This document shows, piece after piece, positions 1 through 6,021 of a DNA stretch of 6,858 bases (the first letter of the stretch is position 1; each line of letters starts with the position of its first letter). A program made the translations under genes and the position numbers. This stretch comes from Chitinophaga pinensis. GTDB taxonomy: Bacteria; Bacteroidota; Bacteroidia; Flavobacteriales_D; Crocinitomicaceae. The DNA lies in NCBI GenBank assembly GCA_945897765.1, contig CAMDGP010000122.1, positions 1-6,858 on the forward strand, in the 5' to 3' direction. The notes under the pieces are model-generated. The model saw only the letters and a list, made by a program, of their open reading frames with translations. It was not told where the DNA came from and ran no database searches.

Positions 1-353
1 TCAACTCCCCAATAAACGTGGGACAAAATTGGGATGCAGAAATTCAAAAACTAAGAAAGCACATTTTGCATAAACTATCTAATGCATTCGGAGAAGAAAT
101 TGAATCATTAATTGAAGTGGAAGAAATTATAGAACCGCGAAAAATTGAAGCTATATATAGCGGGAAGCAAGGTTCAATTTATGGAAATTCTTCTAATAGT
201 TCATTTTCAGCATTTTATAGACATCCGAATTTTTCAAAAAAACTAAAAGGTCTTTATTTTACTGGAGTAACCGTGCATCCTGGTGGTGGAATCCCATTAG
301 CATTGAATAGTGCAAAGATTGTAGAAAGATGTATTGTTGAAGATTACAGGTAG
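1..353 (+). CDS. crtD: Carotenoid desaturase (CrtD-like, CrtI superfamily), C-terminal fragment
   Basis: Only the last ~116 codons are present; the frame is open from position 3, so the gene starts upstream of the window and the GTG at 18 is an internal codon. FAD-dependent desaturases of this superfamily introduce double bonds into carotenoid backbones at the cytoplasmic membrane. The visible part shows the family C-terminus: a GQNWD segment, the stretch SSNSSFSAFYRHPN, and LYFTGVTVHPGGGIPL followed by LNSAKIV, which is the C-terminal part of the FAD-binding fold. The HPGGGIPL ending is what I associate with the bacteroidotal CrtD type (1-hydroxycarotenoid 3,4-desaturase), whereas bacteroidotal phytoene desaturase CrtI usually ends with a TVPGPGVPP-like motif. 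Superfamily membership is firm; the CrtD subtype rests on recalled family patterns. A 103-bp AT-rich gap follows, with no convincing terminator. Confidence 0.75.
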   Translation, partial: NSPINVGQNWDAEIQKLRKHILHKLSNAFGEEIESLIEVEEIIEPRKIEAIYSGKQGSIYGNSSNSSFSAFYRHPNFSKKLKGLYFTGVTVHPGGGIPLALNSAKIVERCIVEDYR

Positions 354-456
354 TTTAGTTATAAACTTTTGCTTTTTAATTAAATGTAATTTGAATTAAA
401 AAATAAATAAAACAAAAATTGTTTCTTTGTATTGTATTTCATTAATATTCTAATTT

Positions 457-1110
457 TTGAAAAGAAAACGACGCCCATTTTTGTTAAAACACAAATTAAT
501 GACTAGTACAATTGTATTATTTTCATTACTATTAGTTATTGTGTTTTTTAATCATTATTCGATTCAGAAAACATCAAAAAATTTAATTTACAGTAAAATT
601 GAAGATGTTCCGCATCGAAATACGGCTGTTCTTTTGGGAATGGAAAAAAAGTTCAAAAATGGTAAAACGAATCGTTTTTACATAAGTAGAATTGATGCAG
701 CTGTAAATCTTTATAAAGCAAAAAAAATTGATGTCATCATTGTAAGTAGAAATCAAGGTAATGTTGTTGATGAAGTTAAAAAGGATTTAGTAAAAAGAGG
801 CATTCCGAAAGGTAAAATTATTCTAGATTATGCAGGTTTGCGAACGTATGATTCGATGTATCGCATGTTTAAAGTTTATGGACAAAGAAAGTTTATAGTT
901 ATAGCACAGCTTAAACAAAATGAAAGAGCAATTTATATTGCAAAAAAGAATGGTTTGAATGCAATTGCTTTCAATGCAGATGAATATTCAGGCTACAATC
1001 CTTTTCGCCTAAATATGATTGAAAAAATTGAGCGAACACGTTTATTTTTTGAATTTTTAGTAAAAAAGAAACCCAAATATTCAGGTGAAAAAGTGACAAT
1101 TACATTTTAA
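457..1110 (+). CDS. SanA/YdcF-family (DUF218) membrane-anchored protein
   Basis: A 217-residue protein with an N-terminal basic cluster (KRKRR, residues 2-6), one membrane helix (about 15-32) and a DUF218 domain (about 52-215), expected to face the periplasm. SanA-like features are VPHRNTAVLLG (51-61), SRIDAAVNLYKA (78-89), the hallmark LDYAGLRTYDS (123-133), NERAIYIAKKNGL (155-167) and a KKPKYSGE ending (204-211). E. coli SanA is linked to envelope barrier function and vancomycin exclusion; its biochemical activity is not settled. Several usually conserved positions differ: VSGDN is here VSRNQ, the acidic stretch after it is shortened, and the family's Q-x-FHNERA is QLKQNERA without the histidine. 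The start is TTG, immediately after an in-frame TAA at 451. The first ATG (499) would drop the basic residues that orient the helix, so TTG is preferred. The gene converges with and overlaps aat by 11 bp. Confidence 0.82.
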   Translation: MKRKRRPFLLKHKLMTSTIVLFSLLLVIVFFNHYSIQKTSKNLIYSKIEDVPHRNTAVLLGMEKKFKNGKTNRFYISRIDAAVNLYKAKKIDVIIVSRNQGNVVDEVKKDLVKRGIPKGKIILDYAGLRTYDSMYRMFKVYGQRKFIVIAQLKQNERAIYIAKKNGLNAIAFNADEYSGYNPFRLNMIEKIERTRLFFEFLVKKKPKYSGEKVTITF

Positions 1111-1124
1111 ATTCGCACTTTTTT
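1088..1124. terminator. Probable bidirectional terminator between convergent genes
   Basis: AAAAAGTG (1088-1095) pairs with CACTTTTT (1116-1123). A two-base mismatch follows, then AATT (1098-1101) pairs with AATT (1110-1113) around an 8-base loop. The A-run on the left and T-run on the right would give a U-tract to transcripts from either side. The hairpin lies inside the 3' ends of both convergent genes, and both stop codons fall at or in its loop. It is AT-rich and so of moderate strength. Confidence 0.55.
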
Positions 1125-1747
1125 GATATTCCTAAAGCTAAAATTTCTTCGAATTGTTTTTTAGTGATTTCAACGGCTCCATATCTTTTAACATTGTCAT
1201 TCATAAATTGGGAATCAAGCAGTACAAAATCGTTTTCCTTTAAAATTGTTATCAATTGATGAAAAGCAACTTTTGAAGCATTAGAAACATGCGAGAACAT
1301 AGATTCACCATAGAAAACACCACCAATAGTAACACCATAAAGTCCTCCAACTAACTCATTGTTTTGATAAGCTTCCACAGAATGAGCAAATCCAATTTTG
1401 TGTAATTGAGTAAAAGCGATAATCATATCCTCTGAAATCCAAACTCCACCATCGTTCTTTCTTGGCAAAGCGCAATAACGCATTACTTGTTCAAATTGTT
1501 GATTAATTCTAATATCAAATTCTTTACGATTTATAATAGGTCTTAATGACTTGGAAGGTTTATAAGTTGAAATGGGTATAATTGCCCTTGGGTCAGGACA
1601 AAACCAATTTATTTCTCCTGATTCATCTGACATTGGAAAAATACCTTGGCAGTAGGCGGAAAGTAATGTGTTAATTTCTAATTTATTCTTCAAGTCGAAA
1701 AATTTGTTGTGTTTAAAATACAATTCTACTTGATTATTTGTTTTCAT
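1100..1747 (-). CDS. aat: Leucyl/phenylalanyl-tRNA--protein transferase
   Basis: A 215-residue cytoplasmic enzyme that transfers Leu or Phe from charged tRNA to proteins with N-terminal Lys or Arg, marking them for ClpS/ClpAP degradation (bacterial N-end rule). Family motifs appear in order: AYCQGIFPM (31-39), NWFCPDPRAIIP (47-58, WWSPDPR in many homologues), GVWISEDMI (101-109), GFAHSVEAY (119-127), ELVGGLYGV (131-139), GGVFYGESMFS (142-152), NASKVAF (156-162) and LLDSQFMNDNVKRYGAVEI (176-194). The length is close to the E. coli enzyme, which is slightly longer. The ATG at 1745-1747 is preceded by an A-rich leader typical of Bacteroidota. The outer-membrane protein gene lies 108 bp upstream on the same strand with no clear terminator between, so co-transcription is possible. 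The 3' end overlaps the convergent SanA-like gene by 11 bp. Confidence 0.95.
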   Translation of the reverse strand: MKTNNQVELYFKHNKFFDLKNKLEINTLLSAYCQGIFPMSDESGEINWFCPDPRAIIPISTYKPSKSLRPIINRKEFDIRINQQFEQVMRYCALPRKNDGGVWISEDMIIAFTQLHKIGFAHSVEAYQNNELVGGLYGVTIGGVFYGESMFSHVSNASKVAFHQLITILKENDFVLLDSQFMNDNVKRYGAVEITKKQFEEILALGISKKCEFKM

Positions 1748-1855
1748 TTTAATTGTTAAAAAATTTTTCTCAAGGTTTATCAGGAAGTTTATCCCCCAAT
1801 AAAAATCCCCAAGTATTTAAAGATTCTACGTGGTCACAAACAACTTTCACAATTG

Positions 1856-2485
1856 CTAACCTATTGTTACTTGGTACCAAAAGTTTTTATACCGAGGTGT
1901 CTGTGAACCGCCACTTCTATTGTTTGTTAATAGATCCCAGCCGATTCGACCAGAGAGAATTAACTTGTTTAAGTTAATGTATAAACCTCCAGTGAAACAA
2001 AGTGTGTTTTTTCGGATGTTGTCATTTCTGAGTTCAGTTTCTTGTTCTATGGTTGTCGTTGCAGAACCAAAAACATCCTTTTGATTCATTAAGTAGGAAT
2101 ACTGTGGCCCCATTAGAAAAGTTAAAAATTGCGTTGGTCGAATCGTAAAAAGCAAAGGAAAATCCAAATAGGTTGTTGTTCTAACTAAACTATAAGTAGA
2201 ACCTAAAATAAATTCTGTACCTTGAAATCCTTTCTGAGAAATCAAAACTTCTGGTTGAAAAGCAAGTAATTTTCCAAAAGGAATTGTTACAAAAGCCCCC
2301 ACCGTAAAACCGAATTTCGCATCAGCATTGAATGCGTCACCTTTCGTATCATATACATTAGAAAGGTTTAAACCTGCTTTGGCACCAATTGTAAATTTTG
2401 CATCCGAATCTGCGTCGAAGTTTTGGGCAGTAGCAATTCCTACGAGAGTAAGGTAGGTAAAACAAGTAAGTACTATTTTTTTCAT
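1856..2485 (-). CDS. PorT-family outer-membrane beta-barrel protein with signal peptide
   Basis: About 209 residues, with a Sec signal peptide (MKKIVLTCFTYLTLVGIATA, cleavage expected before QNFD). The rest matches the common bacteroidotal small barrel (outer membrane protein beta-barrel, PorT-like): FTIGAKAGLNLSN, then FGFTVGAFVTIPFGKLLAFQPEV, LISQKGFQG, TTYLDFPLLFTIRP, FLTFLMGPQYSYL and a late RIGWDLL. Alternating hydrophobic and polar residues fit membrane strands. These proteins sit in the outer membrane; specific functions are mostly unknown. The ATG at 2483-2485 is chosen because it puts the signal peptide at the N-terminus. A GTG at 2507-2509 would add eight polar residues in front of it. 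The protein stops at WYQVTIG, without the terminal aromatic residue most outer-membrane barrels carry; it may be a few residues short or fold without it. It is followed by aat on the same strand. Confidence 0.82.
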   Translation of the reverse strand: MKKIVLTCFTYLTLVGIATAQNFDADSDAKFTIGAKAGLNLSNVYDTKGDAFNADAKFGFTVGAFVTIPFGKLLAFQPEVLISQKGFQGTEFILGSTYSLVRTTTYLDFPLLFTIRPTQFLTFLMGPQYSYLMNQKDVFGSATTTIEQETELRNDNIRKNTLCFTGGLYINLNKLILSGRIGWDLLTNNRSGGSQTPRYKNFWYQVTIG

Positions 2486-2803
2486 TCTGTTATTCTTAGT
2501 TTTTATCACTTCCTTTTTCTACAAAAAAGATAGTTGATTTTCCTGCTACAAAGTACAACTAATTGTAAGCGTAAACTGTTGTATAATTTCTTTAGTTAAT
2601 TGTATGATTAAAAACAGAGTTTTACTAAAAGAATTTTAAATCGTCTTATTTTTTAAATTCAAATTCAAATTTTCAATAAATCCCATCAAATTTTCATCTA
2701 AGCATTGTCAATCTCCCAAAAGCATTAATTTTATGAAATTAAATTAAAGTTTCTGTAACTTTAAGAGAGTTCAATTTGTTTTAACTGTAAACCAAAGAGA
2801 AAT
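2486..2803. promoter_or_regulatory. Divergent intergenic region (318 bp) between the PorT-like gene and the sigma operon
   Basis: No gene is apparent. The stretch is very AT-rich and must hold the leftward promoter of the barrel gene and the rightward promoter of the ECF operon. I could not find a convincing match to the bacteroidotal housekeeping promoter (TTTG, about 20 bp, TAnnTTTG) in either direction. TAACTTTA at 2756-2763 is one base off the -7 element but lacks a clear partner. The only ordered structure is an 11-bp direct repeat at 2665-2696. An ECF-specific promoter for the operon could lie here unrecognised, since its consensus is unknown. Confidence 0.45.
2665..2696. repeat. 11-bp perfect direct repeat, 21-bp period, upstream of the sigma operon
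   Basis: TCAAATTTTCA occurs at 2665-2675 and again at 2686-2696. The 21-bp spacing equals two helical turns, so both copies face the same side of the DNA, as expected for a dimeric regulator or tandem activator sites. It lies 108 bp upstream of the sigma start and 180 bp upstream of the divergent barrel gene. The AT-rich background makes chance a real alternative. Confidence 0.35.
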
Positions 2804-3292
2804 TTGAATCGTCAAGAGTACAATATCGCAGTAGAAAAAATAAGCGACTCGTTGTTTAGATTTTCTGTAAACTTCCTTAAAGACAAGGAAGCAGCGAAAG
2901 ATATTGTACAAGATGTTTTGGAAAAACTTTGGGTAAATAGGGATAAAATTGAAGTGGAAAAAACGAAAGCTTGGTTGTTTACTTGTGCGCACAATGCAAT
3001 GATTAATTTCATTCATAAACGCGCAAGAATGGTTTCAATGAATGTTGTACAGCTTCCTGAGCAACACGAACAAACAAGTTTTTCTTTTGAATCACAGCAA
3101 GTGATTGATCACATTGTTGGGATTCTTCCTCCACTTCAAAAAAGTATCATCCTGTTGCGAGATTTAGAAGGTTATGCTTATGAAGAAATTGGAGAAATCC
3201 TTGATTTGTCCCCTTCACAAGTAAAAGTGTACCTTTTTAGAGCTCGTTTAAAATTAAAAAAACAGTTAAAAGGATTGAACGAACTCGTATGA
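2804..3292 (+). CDS. ECF-type RNA polymerase sigma-70 factor
   Basis: A 162-residue sigma factor with only the two core ECF domains. Sigma region 2 spans about residues 11-75: LFRFSVNFLKD, the promoter-melting segment AAKDIVQDVLEKLW (30-43), and AWLFTCAHNAMINFIHKRAR (56-75). Region 4 spans about 98-155: ILPPLQKSIILLRDLEGYAYEEIGEIL, then the helix-turn-helix LSPSQVKVYLFRARLKLKK. It directs core RNA polymerase to a small regulon. The start is TTG at 2804: there is no upstream in-frame ATG before the TAA at 2762, the next in-frame ATG is codon 65 (inside region 2), and AAAGAGA just upstream can serve as a ribosome site. The stop overlaps the next start as ATGA (3289-3292), so the sigma factor and its presumed antagonist are translationally coupled. 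It is probably held inactive by that downstream protein and may activate its own operon. Confidence 0.93.
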   Translation: MNRQEYNIAVEKISDSLFRFSVNFLKDKEAAKDIVQDVLEKLWVNRDKIEVEKTKAWLFTCAHNAMINFIHKRARMVSMNVVQLPEQHEQTSFSFESQQVIDHIVGILPPLQKSIILLRDLEGYAYEEIGEILDLSPSQVKVYLFRARLKLKKQLKGLNELV

Positions 3293-5013
3293 AGTTTCCA
3301 ACAAGAGAAAATATTGATCGCTGGATGTTTGACTACACTGAGGGAAATCTTTCCACAGAGCAGGAAACGTTGTTGGAAAATTATATCCTCAACAATCCTG
3401 ATTTAGATGTTGACCTTGACGCATGGCAAATGGCTTCTGTATCAACTGAAGAATTGGTTTTTGTAGATAAAGAAAAAGCCTACAAAAAACGACGTTTACT
3501 TCCTTATTTTATAGGAGCATTTTCAGCTCTACTTGTGTTTTCAATGTTGCTTTGGAACTACAATCAACAACAGTCCAATCGTCAACAACAAGTTGCACAA
3601 TCAGGTTCAACAGCAAGTAAAACAATTAAATCTTCAGCAACAACTGGAAACACCACTAATTCAGTTTCATCTTCAACAAATATTAGCACAGAACAAAATT
3701 TGGTCAATGGAGCAAATGCTTTAGCAATTAGCTTCACAACAATTGCTAAATTTAATCCAACTAATCTTGCTTTAAATTCTTTGAATAAGCAAACTGATTT
3801 TAACCTTGGAAATAATCAAGTAAATAATGAATTGAATTTAGTTTCTTCTAATAATCCAAATCAAACAGCTTCAAATCTGATCACTGTTTCCAATCAGAAT
3901 AATAGTCAAAACCAAAATTCATTTTTAGGAATAGAACGATTGAAAACCAATGCGTTAAATTCCTACGTTTTAGATGGATATCAAGTAAGAGCACAAGAAT
4001 TAATTACTATTGAAAATTCAGAAGAAACAGAAGTCAACGGCATTTCATTAAATACGCCAAAAATCTTAAGTAAAATTGAAAAAATCTTAAGTAAAGATGT
4101 TGCAATTACAAACGTTCCAGACCATACGTATGCCTTACCTGAATTGTCAGATGTAGATGTTTTATTTAGTAATATTGGCGCGACTTCGAAAGCACGATTT
4201 TATTCAGTGACAAGAGCACGTTGGTTTGGAAATGAAAACCAACAAAAATTAAGTCAGCAATTTAGTTTTGATTCTTACTCACGCGCGACAAAATCGGCTT
4301 TTGGTTTACAAGCGAACTATGATTATTTCGGCAATGGCGTGATTCAAAATTGGGATGTTGCCATATTATTTTCACCAAAAATTGCTTTGAGTAGAAATAT
4401 CACATTGGAACCTGCAATGCGTTTTAAAATGGGTAATAAGTTATTAGATCAGTCAAAATTGACTAATAATTCTCAAGTGGAATTTGAAACGGGATCAGCT
4501 CAGACTTTTAATTTTGATGAAAACAAAACAATTGGTAGCCGATTATTATACAGAGATCTAGATGCAGGTTTAACGATAAATACAAGCTTGTTTTATATCG
4601 GTTTTCAATCGACAAATTTGTTAAAACACTTCAATAATATTTATACGAATATAGATAGTACTTCAAACACAAGAGCAACTTCAACTACAAGTCTTGTGGC
4701 AGGAACACAATATATTTCTCGAAACGAAAAATTTGTATTTTCACCTTATGTTTACGCACAATTTAGAGATCAAAACAAGAATGTGTACGCTGGATTTAGT
4801 ATGAAATTATCGAAATTTATGATTGGTGCTTCATACGGAAATAATCAAGCTTTAACAGGATTAATTGGACTTTCAACGAATCGTTTTTCTTTATTTGGAC
4901 AAACAACATTAGCACATTCAAAAAGCTTAAATACAGATAAATTAACACATCAATTGACTTTAAGATTTAATTCTTCTACGAGCCGCAAAGCACGTAGATA
5001 CATAACACTATAA
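3289..5013 (+). CDS. Dual membrane-spanning anti-sigma-like protein with C-terminal PorP/SprF-type barrel
   Basis: 574 residues in four parts. Residues 1-60: acidic cytoplasmic domain with NIDRWMFDYTEGNLS (8-22) and a DLDAW motif (42-46), resembling N-termini of bacteroidotal anti-sigma factors; no zinc-binding His/Cys cluster. Residues 61-69: basic KEKAYKKRR, then one membrane helix (about 70-90), orienting the N-terminus inward. Residues 91 to about 300: N/Q/S/T-rich, apparently disordered linker. Residues about 303-560: barrel domain aligning with the adjacent PorP/SprF protein in gapless blocks (for example 339-391 with 83-135, 16 of 53 identical; 486-533 with 228-275, 13 of 48). There is no signal peptide, so the inner helix acts as anchor while the barrel should reach the outer membrane. 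The layout matches Dma proteins known from Bacteroides thetaiotaomicron. Coupling to the sigma gene by ATGA overlap supports the anti-sigma role, which is inferred, not shown. Confidence 0.85.
   Translation: MKFPTRENIDRWMFDYTEGNLSTEQETLLENYILNNPDLDVDLDAWQMASVSTEELVFVDKEKAYKKRRLLPYFIGAFSALLVFSMLLWNYNQQQSNRQQQVAQSGSTASKTIKSSATTGNTTNSVSSSTNISTEQNLVNGANALAISFTTIAKFNPTNLALNSLNKQTDFNLGNNQVNNELNLVSSNNPNQTASNLITVSNQNNSQNQNSFLGIERLKTNALNSYVLDGYQVRAQELITIENSEETEVNGISLNTPKILSKIEKILSKDVAITNVPDHTYALPELSDVDVLFSNIGATSKARFYSVTRARWFGNENQQKLSQQFSFDSYSRATKSAFGLQANYDYFGNGVIQNWDVAILFSPKIALSRNITLEPAMRFKMGNKLLDQSKLTNNSQVEFETGSAQTFNFDENKTIGSRLLYRDLDAGLTINTSLFYIGFQSTNLLKHFNNIYTNIDSTSNTRATSTTSLVAGTQYISRNEKFVFSPYVYAQFRDQNKNVYAGFSMKLSKFMIGASYGNNQALTGLIGLSTNRFSLFGQTTLAHSKSLNTDKLTHQLTLRFNSSTSRKARRYITL
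4059..4095 (+). repeat. 16-bp direct repeat (21-bp unit) inside the anti-sigma linker
   Basis: AAAAATCTTAAGTAAA occurs at 4059-4074 and 4080-4095, a perfect repeat with a 21-bp period. It encodes KILSKIE followed by KILSKD (residues 259-270), so the seven-codon unit is in frame. It lies just before the barrel domain and looks like a recent tandem duplication in a linker that tolerates length change. Confidence 0.7.
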
Positions 5014-5016
5014 ACT

Positions 5017-5985
5017 ATGAAGAAGGCACTTTTAATTCTTGGTTTAACACTACTTGGTAATAGTTTTGTTTCCATTGCTCAGGACCCTACGTTCACGCAG
5101 TTTTATTCTAATCCAATTTATTTGAATCCAGCTTTGGCAGGTTCAACAGGTTGTCCGCGTGTTGCTTTGAATTATAGAAATGAGTGGCCACAACTTACAG
5201 GAAATTATGTGACTTACAGCGCTGCTTTTGATACGTATGCAAAGAGTATTTCTGGCGGAATTGGAATCATTGCATTGCACGACCAACAAGGTCAAGGGAC
5301 AATTCAAACAACTATGATTGGTGGAGTTTATTCCTATAATTTAAAAGTAAACCGTAAATTCTCCTTGATGTTTGGTGCAAGAGCAGCTTATTTTCAAAAG
5401 TTTTTGGACTGGGATAAATTGACATTTGGTGATATGATTGACCCAAAAAGAGGTTTTATTTATCAAACTGGTGATGTTCCAAGGGGAAATGGAAGACGAG
5501 GTTTCTTTGACGCTTCAGCTGGTTTTGTTGGTTTCGGAAAAGGATTTTATTTCGGGGGAGCAGTTCATCATTTAAATCGTCCTGATGAATCAATGATTCT
5601 TGGTCAATCTCGACTTCCAATGCGATTTACAGCGCATGCAGGAGCAGATATAGCAATCGGTTCTAAAGGTCGATATGCAAGTACGACAAGCATAATGCCT
5701 AATATTATTTACCAGTATCAAAATGGATTTCAAGAATTAAGTATTGGAACTTATATCAAATATGGAAATTTTACCGTTGGTGCTTGGTATAGAAATCGTG
5801 ACGCATTCATCTTATGTTTCGGTGTAACAACAGAAAAATTCAAAATTGGATATAGCTACGATTTAACGGTTTCTAAATTAGGAAACGGAATTTCAGGAGG
5901 TTCACACGAAGTTTCAATGGGTTTCAATTTAAAATGTAAAAAGAAAGCAAAAAACTTTAGAAAAATTTCTTGTCCAAGTTTTTAA
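5017..5985 (+). CDS. PorP/SprF-family type IX secretion system outer-membrane protein
   Basis: 322 residues. The signal peptide is residues 1-21, cleaved before QDPTF. It is followed by the family signature QFYSNPIYLNPALAGS (28-43), RVALNYRNEWP (48-58), the FDTY segment (71-74), FLDWDKLTFGDMIDPKRGFIYQ (129-150), FYFGGAVHHLNRPDES (177-192), GTYIKYG (244-250), GAWYRN (255-260) and GYSYDLTVSKL (278-288). The end KISCPSF resembles the Cys-Pro tail of many family members. PorP is an outer-membrane part of the type IX secretion core in Porphyromonas, and SprF serves secretion of the gliding adhesin SprB in Flavobacterium. This copy is not beside porKLMN or an adhesin gene but 3 bp after the anti-sigma-like gene, whose barrel is its diverged relative. 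It is thus likely a regulated accessory paralogue, or a partner in signalling. Confidence 0.93.
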   Translation: MKKALLILGLTLLGNSFVSIAQDPTFTQFYSNPIYLNPALAGSTGCPRVALNYRNEWPQLTGNYVTYSAAFDTYAKSISGGIGIIALHDQQGQGTIQTTMIGGVYSYNLKVNRKFSLMFGARAAYFQKFLDWDKLTFGDMIDPKRGFIYQTGDVPRGNGRRGFFDASAGFVGFGKGFYFGGAVHHLNRPDESMILGQSRLPMRFTAHAGADIAIGSKGRYASTTSIMPNIIYQYQNGFQELSIGTYIKYGNFTVGAWYRNRDAFILCFGVTTEKFKIGYSYDLTVSKLGNGISGGSHEVSMGFNLKCKKKAKNFRKISCPSF

Positions 5986-5997
5986 ACAGGACAAGAA
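5967..5997 (+). other. Hairpin enclosing the PorP/SprF stop codon
   Basis: TTCTTGTCC (5967-5975) and GGACAAGAA (5989-5997) form a perfect 9-bp stem around a 13-base loop that contains the TAA stop (5983-5985). No U-tract follows, so it is not itself an intrinsic terminator; it may protect the 3' end of the mRNA or affect termination of translation. The left arm is coding sequence. Confidence 0.5.
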
Positions 5998-6021
5998 GAT
6001 TTCAGAATAAAAGTTGGTTTC

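Noticed and set aside
426..459. Promoter-like TTTG, 21 bp, TAATTTTTG upstream of the SanA-like gene
   Set aside because: The -7-like part overlaps the TTG start chosen for the gene. Accepting it would force the start to the ATG at 499 and remove the basic residues that orient the membrane helix. It remains possible, but the protein evidence favours TTG.
1775..1793. GTTTATC repeated twice, 12 bp apart, in the aat upstream gap
   Set aside because: A seven-base repeat in short AT-rich DNA is expected by chance, and no further symmetry or promoter element supports a site.
1753..1977. Open frame of 74 codons on the + strand between aat and the PorT-like gene
   Set aside because: It starts at TTG, has no recognisable domain, and most of it lies antisense to the C-terminal part of the barrel gene; it looks like a shadow frame.
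2775..2806. Promoter-like TTTG, 20 bp, GAAATTTG before the ECF sigma gene
   Set aside because: It overlaps the TTG start, and the first base of the -7 element does not match. Transcription from it would begin inside the gene, with no usable start before codon 65.
2771..3016. Two open frames on the - strand antisense to the ECF sigma gene
   Set aside because: The sigma factor on the + strand is unambiguous, and the antisense products show no domain, signal peptide or sensible start context.
3533..3724. Glutamine-rich 63-codon frame within the anti-sigma gene
   Set aside because: It is an out-of-frame reading of the low-complexity linker DNA (CAA/AAC-rich), not a gene.
3289..5013. FecR-type TonB-dependent signalling (anti-sigma plus SusC/FecA receptor)
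   Set aside because: No TonB-dependent receptor, plug domain or FecR periplasmic domain is present. The C-terminal domain aligns with PorP/SprF instead, and no SusC/SusD pair follows.
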